Shown piece by piece: positions 36,401-51,400 of a DNA stretch of 64,000 bases. This stretch comes from Holothuria scabra (taxonomy: Eukaryota; Echinodermata; Holothuroidea; Aspidochirotida; Holothuriidae): the NCBI GenBank assembly GCA_037179385.1, contig CM074185.1, forward strand, positions 52,827,000 through 52,890,999, read 5' to 3'. Numbering within the stretch: the first letter of the stretch is position 1; every line of letters starts with the position of its first letter. The position numbers were made by a program, and so were the translations under genes. The notes beneath the pieces were generated by a model. The model saw only the letters and a program-made list of their open reading frames with translations, was not told the DNA's origin and did not search any database.

Positions 36401-39400
36401 AGAGTTTTGATATATGTATACTGAAACTGTAGTTTAGGGTGACGAATGACTGCCTTTAAAGAGGTTTTACCTTTTGATAAGTAGCAACAAAGAATTGTCC
36501 AGATACTGGTGAAGGCAACAGATGGCTGCTTGAAAGTGATGGGGTAAACTTGATTTGAGCTGTGGGGAAAAAAAACCCAATGAGATAGTTATTCCATCTT
36601 GCACTGTCTTTTAAACCTTACATTTTCATTATTGCAAATTCCACTTCCAGGCAACCTTCTCATTAGACACTCATTAGACCCCTGATGTTTTTTTTTTTCA
36701 TGAGTCCAAAGAAAAATTAAAGGATTCCACAATTTTCTCAAGGGTCCCATTTAAGTATATGGCTATGGAGCTGTGAATACCGTATATTCTCTAATAAGCA
36801 CCCCCTCTACTATACGCCCACTCAAAATTTTTAACAACAATGTAGGCCGAGGCCTCCTTGGGCTACAGGCCCAAACCACAGATTAAGCCTAACGTTAACG
36901 TTACAACAGTAGCCTAATGTAACAGTTTACCTTTTTACATGTAGATCCATGCACTACAGGTCAAAGTTTTAGAAACACAAAATTAAGTTATTAACAACCA
37001 TCAAGATGCAGTGTAGGTTCTAGCAGTAAGTAAATCTTTCATTTAAATATTCCCTCAAATTAACTCCCCCCCTTTTCAAAAATGTAATGCCCCTGTGAGC
37101 GTTTATAGGGAATAAGGGAATATACAGTATAATGAGTACAAACATACGTAACCAAGGGTGTCTCCTGGTTTCAAAAGATTTAAAGAGAATCAATTTGTAA
37201 GAGCTGGAGCTTGTGTGTCAATAGATCTGAGTCTATGTGAGTCTAGACTCAGGAACTTGGGTTAGCAAAAATGCTGCTAAAACTAGAAAAGGTTCATAAC
37301 CACTCATGCAGTTTAACTATATATGTCCATCCATTTCATTATGTTATGGTATTTCATGAAGTGCTACGCAAGTAAAAGGAGAATGGGGGAGTAAAGTATT
37401 TGTGAACTAATTGCTACAATGTAAAGAGTTTGGGTTGAACAAATGAATAATTTACATTACTGGTGCGGCTCAGTTACTTGCCGTTTGGTCTACCCCTGGA
37501 AAATGAAGCGATATTCTGGGTGTCACATGATCAACGAAGACACCAAGTGAGCCTTCGCTATCTCTGAAAACACAAAATCAAGTGATTTGGTGTCTTGATT
37601 TTGTGTTTTCTGAGATAGCGAAGGCAGATTTGGTGTCTTCGTTGATCATGTGACACCTGGAATATTATTTTATTTTCCGGGGGTAGACCAAACGGCAAGC
37701 AACCAAGCTGCATACGTCATGTAAGAAGCTTCACTTAAAAGTTTAAGTCTTTTGCTTCATAAGTGAACAGTGTGCTTCAATTGCTTGCTGCTCCAAATAA
37801 AGTACAGGAAATGACTAACTGGGGGACACACTGAGAATTCACACAATATGATGGACTAACAAATAAATTCAAAGTATCAAACATAGCACCATTTGTTATA
37901 CAATGCACTCTACAGGTGCAGGTCCAGACATTCAAAAAAAAAAAGGGGGGGGGCTGACTAAAGAGAAAGCAGGGAAGTGAGTTGCACTGCTAATTTCCCA
38001 TATGTTGTATTGTTGTGGTGATGAAAAGGGAGGGCTGAGGCTTTTACGCTGTAAAAGCCCCCCCCCCAGCCCCCTTGGATCCGTGCCTGCTCTACAAAAT
38101 CCAATGTTCATCTGCAACATTAGAAAATTGGCTTTCAAGATATTTTCCTACTTTTGGTTGTTCCTCCCCCCCCCCTTTTTTTTAAACAAACATTCATGTC
38201 TTTGGGCAGGCTTTTGGAACCTTTACCAGAACACAAAATATTTCAGTTGCAAAAATTGGAACTGTCTGCAGTAGGAAAATTTGCTTTTTTTACATGGAAG
38301 TACTAACACGGAAATGAAGTACTACCTTGGAAGTAGTAATTTCATGTATAAAGGAGGCAGAATTCCTCATACACATTTTGCGTCAAATTGGAATTTCTTT
38401 CCAATCTAATCAGTTTGAATTTATTAAATTACAAACAGTAATAGCAAGACCAAGGAAAACTCATTAATTTACAAGTACGTTAGGTAGAAAATATTCCTAA
38501 CATGTGGTTCAATTGAAAATTCTTTACCAATAAATACAAGATTGACAGCTTTGTTAACTACGCACCTGTCAAATCACTCATTTTGACAGGGATCCTAGAT
38601 TAGGATCAATTGCCAAATGCAGCTGGAAATTACTCAATATTTAACAAAGATAGGGAAATAATTGATCTACTAGTTATTTAGCAAACAATCTTTCCACCCA
38701 TTGATGAGAGAACACAGGGGATAACAGAAAATTAATACTTGGATTGTGGTTTTGGAGCAAGATAGATCATGATTTGCATCCTTCAAAGGACTTATCTGCT
38801 TAATGATTTTTTTGTTTGAACTCACCATTACATAGTAGCGGGATTGCCATAATGATTTTCTTTCCTTTATATAGTTTACCAGATTCTGTCTCAACTTCCA
38901 CACAATTTTCTTCACTTTTCTGATCAATTTTTGTCACTTTTGTATTAAGAATGATCTTGTCATTCCCAATCTTGTCTACTAACTTGTCAACAAGGATCTG
39001 AGTACCACCCTGTTAAGAAAAGTATATGGCAAATGTGATTGGCACAAACAAGTTAAAAAAATACAAAATATGAAATGTCAACAGCTTTTTCAATCAAGGA
39101 CGGCAATTTTTCTCAACACTGGGGGAGACATATTTGCTTATTATCTCATTTTCGAAAAATAAATGTGAACAACCAAATTCAATGTGTAGTTTCTCAAATT
39201 TTGAAGAGACATAACCTCATTGTATCCCCATGCAAAGCATTATTCATGTCACACATCACTCATGCTTGTCATTTTCTTTAAGATAATTAACATGCTCCCC
39301 CATGTTGGATTTCCCTGCCTATAAAAACCCTGTCCACACCTTTTTGCTTCAGTGAACAAAGGTCAGCAAAAACCAGATAAGAAATTGCGCTACTGCTTGC

Positions 39401-42400
39401 CTTTCACACCTCATAAACTGTGGCACATCTGGCAGGTTTTATTCCATCTTTGTGCACATATCTCCCTCTAGCTGCCTCTCATCAAGCTTGTGGTTTCTTG
39501 CAGCATGCTTGAATGAGTTAAGCAGCAAGGCAGGTAAAATTTGATTACTCTGCCAAACCTCGCTTTTGGTGGGGATCGACTTGGGTGAAATATCTAATAG
39601 GGCAAGAAATTCCTCATGCGGACAAATGTTTATAAAACAACTGTAGTTGCAACATGGCACATTGGCTGTACATGCAATTAATACCAATCAGAGAAGCCCC
39701 CTCACTGGAAGAGTTTAAGAAGCATTTAAAGTGTTTTATTTGCTTCACATGGTTTTCATATCTCCTTTAGTTCTACTTTTTTCTATGCTTGCACTGTGCT
39801 TAGATTTGTAAATAAGTGCATTATATATTATATATAAGCGTATGTAATACCAATCTCCCAGAACTTTTGCAAGTCCTTTTTATTTACATAACAAAAATAA
39901 ACTACAGTATCAACAATTCCTACACACCATCACAATGAGCACTGATCATAAATATTCCACGATAACTAGACTGAAGGCATGCATTTTAATTTTCTTGCTT
40001 ATACACTTTATACTGAATAATGACGTCCCATATCAAATAGAGTAAAATTGAGGCCCCAGGGCCAGATCCAGGGTGTGGCTCAGGGGCTTAATGCCTCCCC
40101 CAATTTTGTATAGCAGTGTATATTCCTAATGGTGTTTCACTCAAGTCTTCATAAGACAGCAATCCTGGTGCGATTGATGTAGGCCAAGTCCTCCCTTCAT
40201 GCTGCTAGAATTGAATGGGAAGTTTTAGCCAATGTTAAAAACAGCTTTTTCTTGGGTGAAGCTTGTCTCTGTAACTGCAGCATTTAGCCCTGTTTAAACC
40301 AACCTTGTTGCTCGATTGAGCAAATGGTCTTTGAAGGGGGCAAATGCCTTTAACATTATTGATCTCAAGATACCTGAACAGGAAGTTCTCTGATAGATTC
40401 TGGATTATTAACTGCCAGCTTGAGATGGCTAAAACTTGCTATTCGCTTCTAGTGTCATGTTCCAACAATCCTGGGTCCATCACTGGGTTGCACATACATG
40501 CAGCAATCTTTCATTTTAACCTTGTCTTGCTGTACCAGAATATTCATAATACATTGAAACCAATCAACAGGTTACAGCTTAAACTTCAAAAAAAACTCAC
40601 AAAGTTAGGGAAGTTGGATTCTCTGTGTAATTGTTAGCAGGTGCTACAATAATCATGCAAGTAGCAAAATTATACATATTCCTGGAAAGACATAGCTGAC
40701 AGGGAGATGTACATCCCAGTCCATCAACATTTCTTGTGACATAAGACCTAACATAAAATAAGTTTATCTCTGTAACATCTGCTTTTAATATTCCTTCAAA
40801 AATCTGTACAGAACAGTTTTGAAGTTTGATAAGTTTTGGGGAAGACTGAGCAAAGTCTATGACAACATGAAATTTTCAAACTAATAATGGAGGAAACTGA
40901 TGAAACAATTTCTTTCAAATATTCATAAGATGGGAGGAAATTTGAAGTTAAATTAGTTAATCTCTTCAAAAGAGCTCAAAATTTGAAAATGTAGATGAGG
41001 TATTATACCTTGATTCTAACATCCAATGTTCCTGTCCCTTCACTAGCAATATGAGCATCCCAACTACCAAAAGAAGCTACGGTGTGGGCATACTGCATAA
41101 CAGAAATGTAAGGTGGTGGTATACCAAAAAACAGTACCGTTAGAACATCAATCATTTGCTTAGCAGCTGTTTTAAAGAAAATTCATGATAGAATTAATCA
41201 TCAAAATTATCTATGGTACGAAAATAAAATTTCAGATCAGTAGTACAAACAAATACTAAGGTAACTTCAAACTATGATAACCTTCTATAAAACTATACTC
41301 ACCAACTCAGACAGTTCCCATTTTCCCAACCTACTGTACTTACTTTGAGGCCCTCCCACAGCTGACTAAAAACCGTCCTTGTGCAACACAATCCTAGTTT
41401 ATTGCTTTACCTGGTGATCTTACAAAGCCCTTTGACAAATCAGAACACACTCAGTGCATATTGTAAGGGTATATACACTACTCTCCTTATTTTAATTTGA
41501 TGTTTATCAAAGAGTTACACCAATTGAGAATTTAGGTACCCCAGGTAAAATTGCAGTTTGGGGTACCAGAAGAAATTGTCTATAAAGTAAATAATATATG
41601 CTGGTAAAAAATGCTAATTTTAAAATTGAAAAGACTCTTACAGGTAACTTTCCATCACCGTGAAGTATCTTCGATGAAGAGGACCATTTTCACACCTTTA
41701 GCTCATTTATATGCTTCTGCTTAATCAAGTGTGAACTAAGTGTCAAATAAATCTCTCCTGGGTCAGCAATCTCCCGATCTGCTCACTGACCATAAAACAG
41801 GCCTTGTAACAGATGCTTGGTTTAGCCATTGTACCCTACAGAGGAGTCTGATAATGCTTGACTGAACATGTTCAAACATGTTTAACTGAGCTAGACAGGG
41901 TTTTACACTTAACTAATGAGCTTTTGGTTTATCCTAGGTATGCATTAAGCCTTTTATCCAGTCGTGGGGTGAGGGATTGGTTTCCCTACTTTATTACTTA
42001 TGCAAAGAATCATGCACATTGGCAGTATGGGGTCCATTTCTGAAGTCTTTGGTATGACTCGACCTGGAAATCGAACTCTGCCAACCTGTGTGAGAATTGG
42101 GTGTTCTACAGCTAGACCAAACATGTGGTGTTTGTTAAAATATGATGTGCAGAATAGAAAAATTATAAATTCATTATCTTACACATTCCACAATACTTAC
42201 CTGGTTTAGGAGTCTATGAGCTCCGATACTTACCTCCTATTCACATCTGTATTCCCCTAATTGCCTACAATTAACGCCTTGGCAAACTTTTTCACACCGT
42301 TGTGCCCCCAAATGGGGGCGCTATGTCTATACTTGCTCCAATTCCTTTCCTATTTGCCATCTTCACATTTGGAAGCATTAACGTTTGGCTAACAAAATTG

Positions 42401-45400
42401 GAAATTTCGAGGAGCGACATAGACTGTGTTTTTTTAAGTCTACCAATCATTGGATATTATTGAACTTCATGAATTTGAGTACAAGTAGATAGATGGGATT
42501 AAAAAAGACATTGACACAAATGTGTTATATAGTGTCAGCTTAATAATAAGGTAACTAGTTCACATACTGTTTCAAATAAAGTTAAAGTTTTGATTCAAAT
42601 ATGGTGAAAATACAGTTAAATTCCTCCACTTTAGTCACCTGTTATAGCAAGAAGGAAACACCATCGACATATTCCCCAACCTCCAATACACAGGTGGGGA
42701 AGTAGAAACAGATGCTGTGCAAGAGTATTTTGACAGGGCAAGACAAATAATGAGTTGGGCTCTCTTCTTCTTCTTGTTTTTCCATTCTTTTACCATTCTT
42801 CTCCTTCTATTTTAACATTTTCTTGCAAAAACAGGGTGTGGTCACTCCCCTGCCTCCCTCTGATATCCCTGAGGGACTGGGGAATACCAGCTAAAATATG
42901 TACTGTCCTTTAACTATTCTGTGTAGTCAGAAAGGGAAGAAAATTTTCCAAGGAATTTCAAAACTCCTATCAAACAGATTATGGGTTTTCATCAACAGAA
43001 AAGGATAGACTATTGAATTATAATATGATGCTTTTTACATGGATCTATAACCTACAAACCAAAAATTATCTCAGCATCATACACTGTCTGAAAATTTTCC
43101 AATTAAAAGACTTGACACCACCATCCCCCAAATAATTTGAAATTTCTTCACGAGGAGAAAAAGAGGTGTGAAACTCTGATAAAATCTTCTTGAAAAATCA
43201 GATTATAGAAGCATTGCTGACATGCTTGATATCAGTGACAGCTGATGAGAACATGCTTGACATATCAAATAAAATAATCTAGTACTAATGTGATGCTCAG
43301 AAGGGAACATAGGGAACATTGACCAGCCAGGGAACATTGAACAGCCAATGAAATCCTCCTTTCATGGATTTTGGAAATATCACCATTAATTGCATCTGCA
43401 ATTGAGCATATAAATTGAGGGGCTTGGGAAAGGTTGGAAATTAGGGTACTGATGCACCCCTTTTACAGATTACAGAACATATTTGTTTACTGAAGTGGCC
43501 CCAATTTGACTTTGCAGTATAGACTAATGATTGGCTCTGATTAAATATGTGACAATAATTTTGGAATACATTGTTCTATTCACTTAAATTGAATACTTTG
43601 TTTTATTCTTTATAGTATGAAATACTTTCACTTTGAATGGCATAGGCCTATATACTATAAACAAATAAATAAGAGGAAATTTGTATGATTTAGTTGGTAT
43701 TTTCAACAAGTTTGAGACTATACAGCTCTTTCCCTTCTTCAAAAAAGAATAAATTAACAGTATATTTAAAAGGCAGTGATCAAATAAGTAGTACAGGGCA
43801 AGAAGAAACAGTTACACCATTAGGGGTCCATTCCAAACTTTCCCAAACACTCCCATCTTAACTGCTCTAAGCTAGGTTTTAATGTTCCAAAAAGATGCTT
43901 CCCTGTTTTTATACAACTTAAATGGTTGGTGATGATTACTGCAGGAAAGTGTGGAAAAAACATGTCCTCTAAATATGTCTGAGTATTCAGAGCTATTGAA
44001 CCATCACTCCTACAAAATAAAATAAACACTTCTCACTGTTCTATGGGTCAAAAGTGTCTTTGTTTTGAGTTCTGCTACTGTCATATTGTCCTCAAAAAAA
44101 GAAAAATAAACTCTTCTTACCTTATCAGCTCTGGTACAAAGTGTTTTTGTCTTGAATTCATCTACTGTCATAGTGTCCCATATTAAAATAGAGTAAACTC
44201 TTCTTACCTTGGGTTCGAGGTGTCTTTGTTGTAGGTTCTCTCCAGTCATAGTGTCCCAAAGTAAAACAAAAATAAAAAATTCTTACCTTGAGTCCATAGT
44301 GTCTTTGTCTTAAGTTCATCTACTGTCATATTGTCCCATTCTTCTGCCTGTGGGGTAGCTTTGGCATCTGTAAGATTCACTTTTTTCTGCATTCCATCTA
44401 CCTGCATTATGATGAAATTGTTGTATTAACTAGACCAACTGGTAATATTAGTATTTAACTTTTTTGTGGATGGCAAAAATAACAAATTGTAATACTTTGT
44501 CAAATTAAAGGAAAAATGAAGTCACTTCAACTTGAATTTGTGTGGTAGACTATCCTATTTCATGAATGGCTCTTTAAAATCATGTGACAATATTTCTATC
44601 ATCAAATGTGAAATTTAATACAAAGTGGAACAGCTTAGTTCAACGTGAATATGGAATATTCAGGAATGAAATATTATGAAAGACACTTTGAACGGAAATC
44701 AGAAGAAAATGGTAAGATTTAATTTTTGTCCAAATAAATCTGGATGACTCCATGCTTTTGCCCTTTAAACAAAGCCAGAATCCTTCAAGAGGATTGGAAC
44801 TGATATTATGATATGCAAGCCAGATTTGAAATGATATTATGATATGCAAGCCAGATTTGAAATGATATTATGGTATGCAAGCCGGATTTGAAATGATATT
44901 ATGATATGCAAGCCAGATTTGAAATGATATTATGATATGCAAGCCAGATTTGAAATGATATTATGATATGCAAGCCAGATTTGAAATGTTTTAGATCCCC
45001 CTCCATCTAAATATCTTCAATTGGAAAACTAAAGACTACAGATATGTCTTCCATACCCAGAATTTTGTGTTTGTTAAAAGAAGCCTATGAGAACCACATC
45101 TGACTCCATGGAAATAAGTAGCCTACTTGAAGCCTATTGTTGCAAGTCTTACAACCCAATTTTCCAGTAAGCCATGAATACTGATAGCAGTGGTACAAAA
45201 TTGCTACAAACTGTAACTTTGATATACCAACTTCTAAACTGTTTTCATAATTATTTACAGCAATTAAGGTACTTTGCACCAGATAACATACAAGGTCACC
45301 CATTTTTAAAAAATGTTAACCCCTTGTCTAAGGCCCTTTGCCTATGCCAATCAACATACTGCAGAAACTCCATGACAAAATCATGGAATTCAAACTTTTT

Positions 45401-48400
45401 GACTGAGCTACCCCAGTTTTAAGCTTGGACAGACTTGTGCAATCCAATTTTAGCTACATCATCAATCACAATTACAGTTTCTCAAGGGTTCATGATGATT
45501 AGTTTTGAAAGATTTTTTTCACCTATAGTAAACCTTAACAAATACAACTGAAATAAACATACCCAAATCCTTTTACCAGAAATATATTTCGAGATTGATT
45601 TAGATGTAACAAAATAGGGCATTTGCATCTTATTCATAGGATTATTATTATTATTATTTTTTTTTTGAGAACACTGCACATGATATTCTGAGCAATTTTA
45701 TCTCCGTTCTTCATTCTCTTCTATACATGCTGTGGTTTGTGATTTCTTTCATAGGACCACACATCTCCAAACACTAATAAAAAAGCACTTTTATATCTAT
45801 GGACGAGATAAGAATTGATGGGACGGTAGTGACCTCTCAAAGTCTTTACTGAAGTGAAACAACAAATTATTGTAAATCCCAGAAATCTTCCAGCCCCTTG
45901 CCAGGTGTCTAAATTCTGAAAATTGTAATAACTCATAAAGGTGACAACATGGTCAATCATGTGAATGAAAAAAAATCAAAGATGATTACAAAATGCTCTA
46001 AGGGTGGGCCCTGTTCCTGGTGCTGAGGTATTTGCTTGGATGAAATGCTGTTGAAGAAGAAGCAGGCCTTGCGAAGGTTTCACAACTGAACTGATGAAGG
46101 AGTCAGCTCCGCATGAACTAAACATTACAAAGTTATTTATTTTTTACTTTTTAAACTGTGATAACATTTTTATTCATTAACATTAAATGCAAAAGATAAT
46201 TATTTGTTCTGCATAAAACAACCCAGAAAAGGAATGAGATTGCCACATAATAGATCAGTTGTGAAATTTCACACTTTTGGCTGGGTTACCATACCTTTCA
46301 AGTGATCTGTGTGTTGTGGGTCTGGTCCATATTTGAGCATCCAGACCTCCTGATCCCCTAAACTCTTTAAAAAAGAAATACCCAACCCAAACTCTTTGAA
46401 AAAAACCCACATTTCAAGTATCCATGACCTAAATTTGCAAAGCAAACCCCTTCTTTGAGGTGTATCTCCCAACCAAACCACAATATAGCAAATTACATTA
46501 CAGTGCATCCTTTTATGCACAAGGCACACTTGCAGGTATTCAAAAAATTCTAATGTGAACTGTAGAGTAATGGCCACAGGAAATATACTCTTAAGGAATG
46601 GGAGAAGGAGGCTGATTGGCCAAAATGGTGCTGAATTAGGCATCCTTCCGTGCCTTAGTCAGGTAGAGATTATGCCAAGGGGTGGGATCTGGAATCTGGC
46701 TAAAAGTCACTGACCCCTGACAGAAAGATCCCGTAAGGCCATGACAGGCTGCAACTTACAAAGCCAAAAGCACATGCCCATGTTGCAAGTTATGATCAGG
46801 GAGTGGCTTAGAAATGTCAACCCAATAAAGGAAGGAAATGTTTGAAGCTACTTTTATATTGTAACTCTCTGTAATTCCTTCCTGTGGCAATCTATGAACT
46901 GCATTTCCCTTTTCATTATACGGGCCCCATAAACATTTCATTGAGCTTATACTCATGTCCTGGTAATTGTACACAATTTTGTGAAAGAAACTTATTTGCA
47001 AAAAATTCCAGCTATGGAAAAATGTGTGATGCTTTTTCAGAGTGAATTTAACACGATTCTCTTGGCAGCAAAACATGTTCACAACAAACGTGATTCCTGA
47101 ACAGCTGTGCTGCTTCAGAAATCTAGAGTAACAATAAAGAACGAATGATCACTATCATTTGGTGAATCTTAAATCTTGAGAATTGGTGTGCCTCTGTGAA
47201 GATATTTTTGGAAGCAACTTAAAGAACTGTTTGACAATAAAAGTGCTACCATTCTGCACGTAGACATTTCTTCAACTGAAAAACTTTCGAAAAGGGGTGG
47301 GAGACACCCTTGAACTTGGTTTTCTCAACTTTTTCAGACCAACTTTTCATGGTTCCTTTGCATTTATTTCAAACAACTGGAAGAAAAGACTGTGGCTGGC
47401 TTAACTTAAATCGATTGGTTTGAAACTGAGTAAGACTACATCAACTAACTGACTACAACCAAACAACATGCTGTTTCGATTGCGGTAAAAAGGTTGATTT
47501 TCTAACCTCAGTAATCTACTGTTCAAGTGAGGTATATCAAGTTTGCAAACCCACTGCTGGAGGTCTATTATTATCACTTCACCGAGCTTCTAGTCCACTT
47601 AGATTGCGAAAAATTACATGGTACTTTGGGCAGGATTGTAATGGAAACCCCTTCTGCATGCGCTCTGCATACTGTGGCTAGGGTTTCTTGACTTGGATTA
47701 AATGTCTTTGCATGGAGTATTACTGTCTGTCAATCATCAAATTGTGTAATTGGGCAAGGAAGGAAATCAAGTGTATATTTTTAACGTAACCAATTTGTCA
47801 TGAAGGTACCAAAAGGTTCAATATGGGAAAGGGATAAGTTAAAAAATGTTAAGCAACACCACAATGAGCAAAAACATGTAAAGTCAAAGGCAACTAAAAA
47901 AATTTTTTTGGGGGGAGGGGGGAGATTTTAATTTTGGAGGAAGGGCTTCCTACCTGGTGACCCTACATGGCATTTGACCTCCCACCAAAATATTGGGATC
48001 TTCCTCTCTCTCAATAAATGGCCAGGGAGTCCTCATTCACATCCACACACACATTTTTGTGTTTTTACACACTATTGAAGACCCCATTGTTACCTCCATT
48101 GTGCCTGCTTCCTTATTAATAGACTGTCTCATTGTTGTACAACCAAGGTCTAGAGACATCCATTAATTTACAGTCTGAAAGTCTGGAGTTCTGGGGCCCG
48201 TTCCACAAAGAGTTACACATAATCTTAAGTATGATTTACTGTTGGCTTAAGTATGGTGAATCAAACTTAAGATTGTGCATAACTCTTTGTGGAACGGCCC
48301 CAGGACCAGGGGGGCCCATCCCACAAAGAGTTATGCACAATCTTAAGTTTGATTCCCCATACTTAGGTAAACAGTAAATCAAACTTAAGATCGTGCGTAA

Positions 48401-51400
48401 CTCTTTGTGGAACGGGCCCCTGGTCAGGTCATTTACCGATAAATGGAACCTGCCATTGTGCTTGGTTGGTGCTCAGCATAAGCAATGGAGTAGGGAAAAT
48501 AAGCCAGTGAGCCACAAATGGAAAAATCCTGTGGCTGCCCTCACTTAAACCAATTGGTTAGAAATTGGGCCATAAAACTCCATGTAACTACCTACAGGCA
48601 GGGATCCAATGGGGTGGGGGGCTTTTACAGGCTCAATATAGCCCTCCCTGTTTGCCACATCAACAAAAAATGGAAATTAGGAGTGCAACTCTCTCACAGC
48701 CCTGCTTTCTCTTTAAGTCAGCCCCTTCCCCCCTTTTTGGAATGTCTGGATCTGCACTTGACCTAAGACCTGGAAATGTATTGTAAAGGTCCTCAGTTTT
48801 ATACAAAGGCAAAGCCACATGTACATACACACAAATACAAACAAACCATCATGGATGCATAACCTATGATTTTTCATATAATCAAAACCAAAAGTAGACA
48901 TTGCAAAATCCTTGAATCAAGCATGCCCCAGATACTGTATCAGCAGTCTTTACACACTTTCCTATTTGCTATAAACAGCAATGCATGGAGAAATTTTTGA
49001 AATGGCAGAAATATTAGCTTATAATCTGGCCTAATTTGGACAGAATGAGAGCAATTTTTTCACACTAGTTAGCAAATTGATCAAATATTGCTACAGATTA
49101 TTACTGCTGTTACATTTGACATGTCACACCAAAATACGTCACACTAACATGTAGGACTGTAGTAGTTGCTTTTTATTCTGGATGCAGCATTTATACTGGT
49201 AACATGCATTGCTTGAACTTCAGTTTTTATGCTATAATTGACTTAATTAGGTATTTGGGTGATTGGATAGTAAGGTCAAAGTTTATTTTGGAAACAAAAT
49301 TTGATTTTCATGCAGACAATGTAAGAATATATGTTCAATGTTGCTTAGAACTAGAATTAAGTTACAAGAAATTAAATTACCTAATATGCACAGTATTGCA
49401 TGCATGAGTCTAGAAAAAAAAAATTTCAATACTGCATGGCTAGCCAACTACTGTAGACATATGAGAACCTGGGGAAGCAGGACTATTAAATTTCCCCCGG
49501 TAAAAAAATGTGGGGGGAGACATATATACTTCTAACCCCTTCTCAACCCTTATTTGTTTCCACTGAGAAAACTGCCACACATTAAAGTAACTTCCTTCCA
49601 TTTTGCCCCATGTGTTGTATTACGTACACTGCATCTAAATATACCCTCAAATTTTATTGAACAGTTTCTCGATATTGACCACGGTTGGAACATCTTTACA
49701 TTCCAACTACTGATGCGGGTTCTTCTCTATCATATTCCTGACTTTTTCAAAGCAAGAATCCCCTCAAAATATTTTGAATGGGGGATCTTTTATCCCTTCC
49801 TGGTTTTGCAACCAACAGTTATATGTGATGATAGATTTATCTCAAATTTTAGGCAAAATTTGCATCTAGGCAAAAAAGGTAATCTATGGTGACCTGAATG
49901 TAAATGCAAGGAAAATAGTACAGGAAACATACTGTATGTCAACTCTGCTATTTTATCACTTTTTGAGCTGAAAAACCAAACCATACTTGATATTGGACAA
50001 ATGCAGACATTCAGTTTGAATTACCATATATACCCTCTCAATGTGATTCTTAGTCACGTGTTAATCCTTTAACTTTTTCAAAACAATGTTGAAATTAACT
50101 TAATATATTACATTGATCCCATTTTTTTTTCAACTATGCAATAAATAAACTGATAGGATCAATACAAGATATAAAAAGAGGTTTCAACAGGGAATGATAT
50201 GAAAGATTTCAAAGGGAACCACTGTATTTTTGATGCATTAAACATGATGTCCAAAGGAAACAACTTTTGAAATTTAGTTTGCAGATGCATCAATAAATTC
50301 CAGCACTGACTCTTTCTCCCACAAACTTCCACAAAATGTTTAGAAATTTTAAAGTTAATGCGAATTGTGTAATATTTAAACATTTGAGTGTGTGGGTAAA
50401 CAAATTATTCATCAGCTACAAAGCTTTAACTTTCATTCCATGACAATCCCCTTCCTAGAAATGAGAATTACCTGCTACCTTTTTTCACATTCAAGTTTGT
50501 AACTTTTTCTATCTATAAAGAATGATCAAGAACCTCAGATGCAGTATTTCCCTTAAATGTTTTGGTGAAAGAGGGTTTGGGTAAGTGCTCATGTCTTTAA
50601 TGTTCTAAATATAACTACAAGGGATAAATAAAACCTTGTAGATTCTCACCATATACTTGATAAAATTAGACTCTTTTGCTTTCAAGCACGTACTGCATAA
50701 AGACCAGAGATGGAATAATTTATCAGAAAGTGGCAGCTTTGCTGACCGTGAGAGCCTCAACAGCTGACAAATTGTATGGTCCCCACAGATTTGAGAATGA
50801 TTAAAGCAAGAACATTGGCATGGTTAACTCATGTTTAGCTTTTTGCAATCTATGGATGTCATGAAGCACAATGTCACATAGTGGTAAGAATATCTATATA
50901 TATATATATTTATTTCAGCAGCTGAAACATTGGAGGTAAAGCCATTGATTTTTTGGCATCAAACCTTTGTCCTTTTTCTATGAATTTTCAGTATGAAAGG
51001 ACTTCTTTGTAGATATTTTCACAGCATGTCCTCTCATTAAAATTAGGTTCCCATCAGGATATGCAACCAGAAGAGCTGTTCCACAAAACAGTTACAGATT
51101 CAGAGAGGTTGTAACACAGTTTTATTTCCCAGAAGTCAGACTTGCTGTTCTATCAATAAACTTGTCTGAATTGAATATTGTCCAATAGGAATGTGCCTAT
51201 AAAACAGCCTTTGAAAACCTTTGTGAAGGAGATTCATAATGCAGTCACCCTGCAGAAATGTATTTGAAAATAGCAGCCAAATCTCACAAAAATCTTGCAC
51301 AGTACATTTCAAATTTAGGGAGCAATTTATTCTTACATGATTTTCAAAAGCCTTTCATAAAATAGAATACACTACTTTAATATTGTCCCAACTGAGGGGG

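Noticed and set aside
44010..44249. 79-codon ORF with repeated MTVDE.KTKTL wording
   Set aside because: Not an independent gene: it is the read-through of the tandem exon 4 fragments.
46269..47082. 124- and 108-codon minus-strand ORFs in intron 3
   Set aside because: Composition is not protein-like, no domain is recognisable, and the exon 3-exon 4 join is already continuous with the family alignment.
49554..49892. 112-codon plus-strand ORF
   Set aside because: AT-rich random composition, no domain, antisense inside intron 3.
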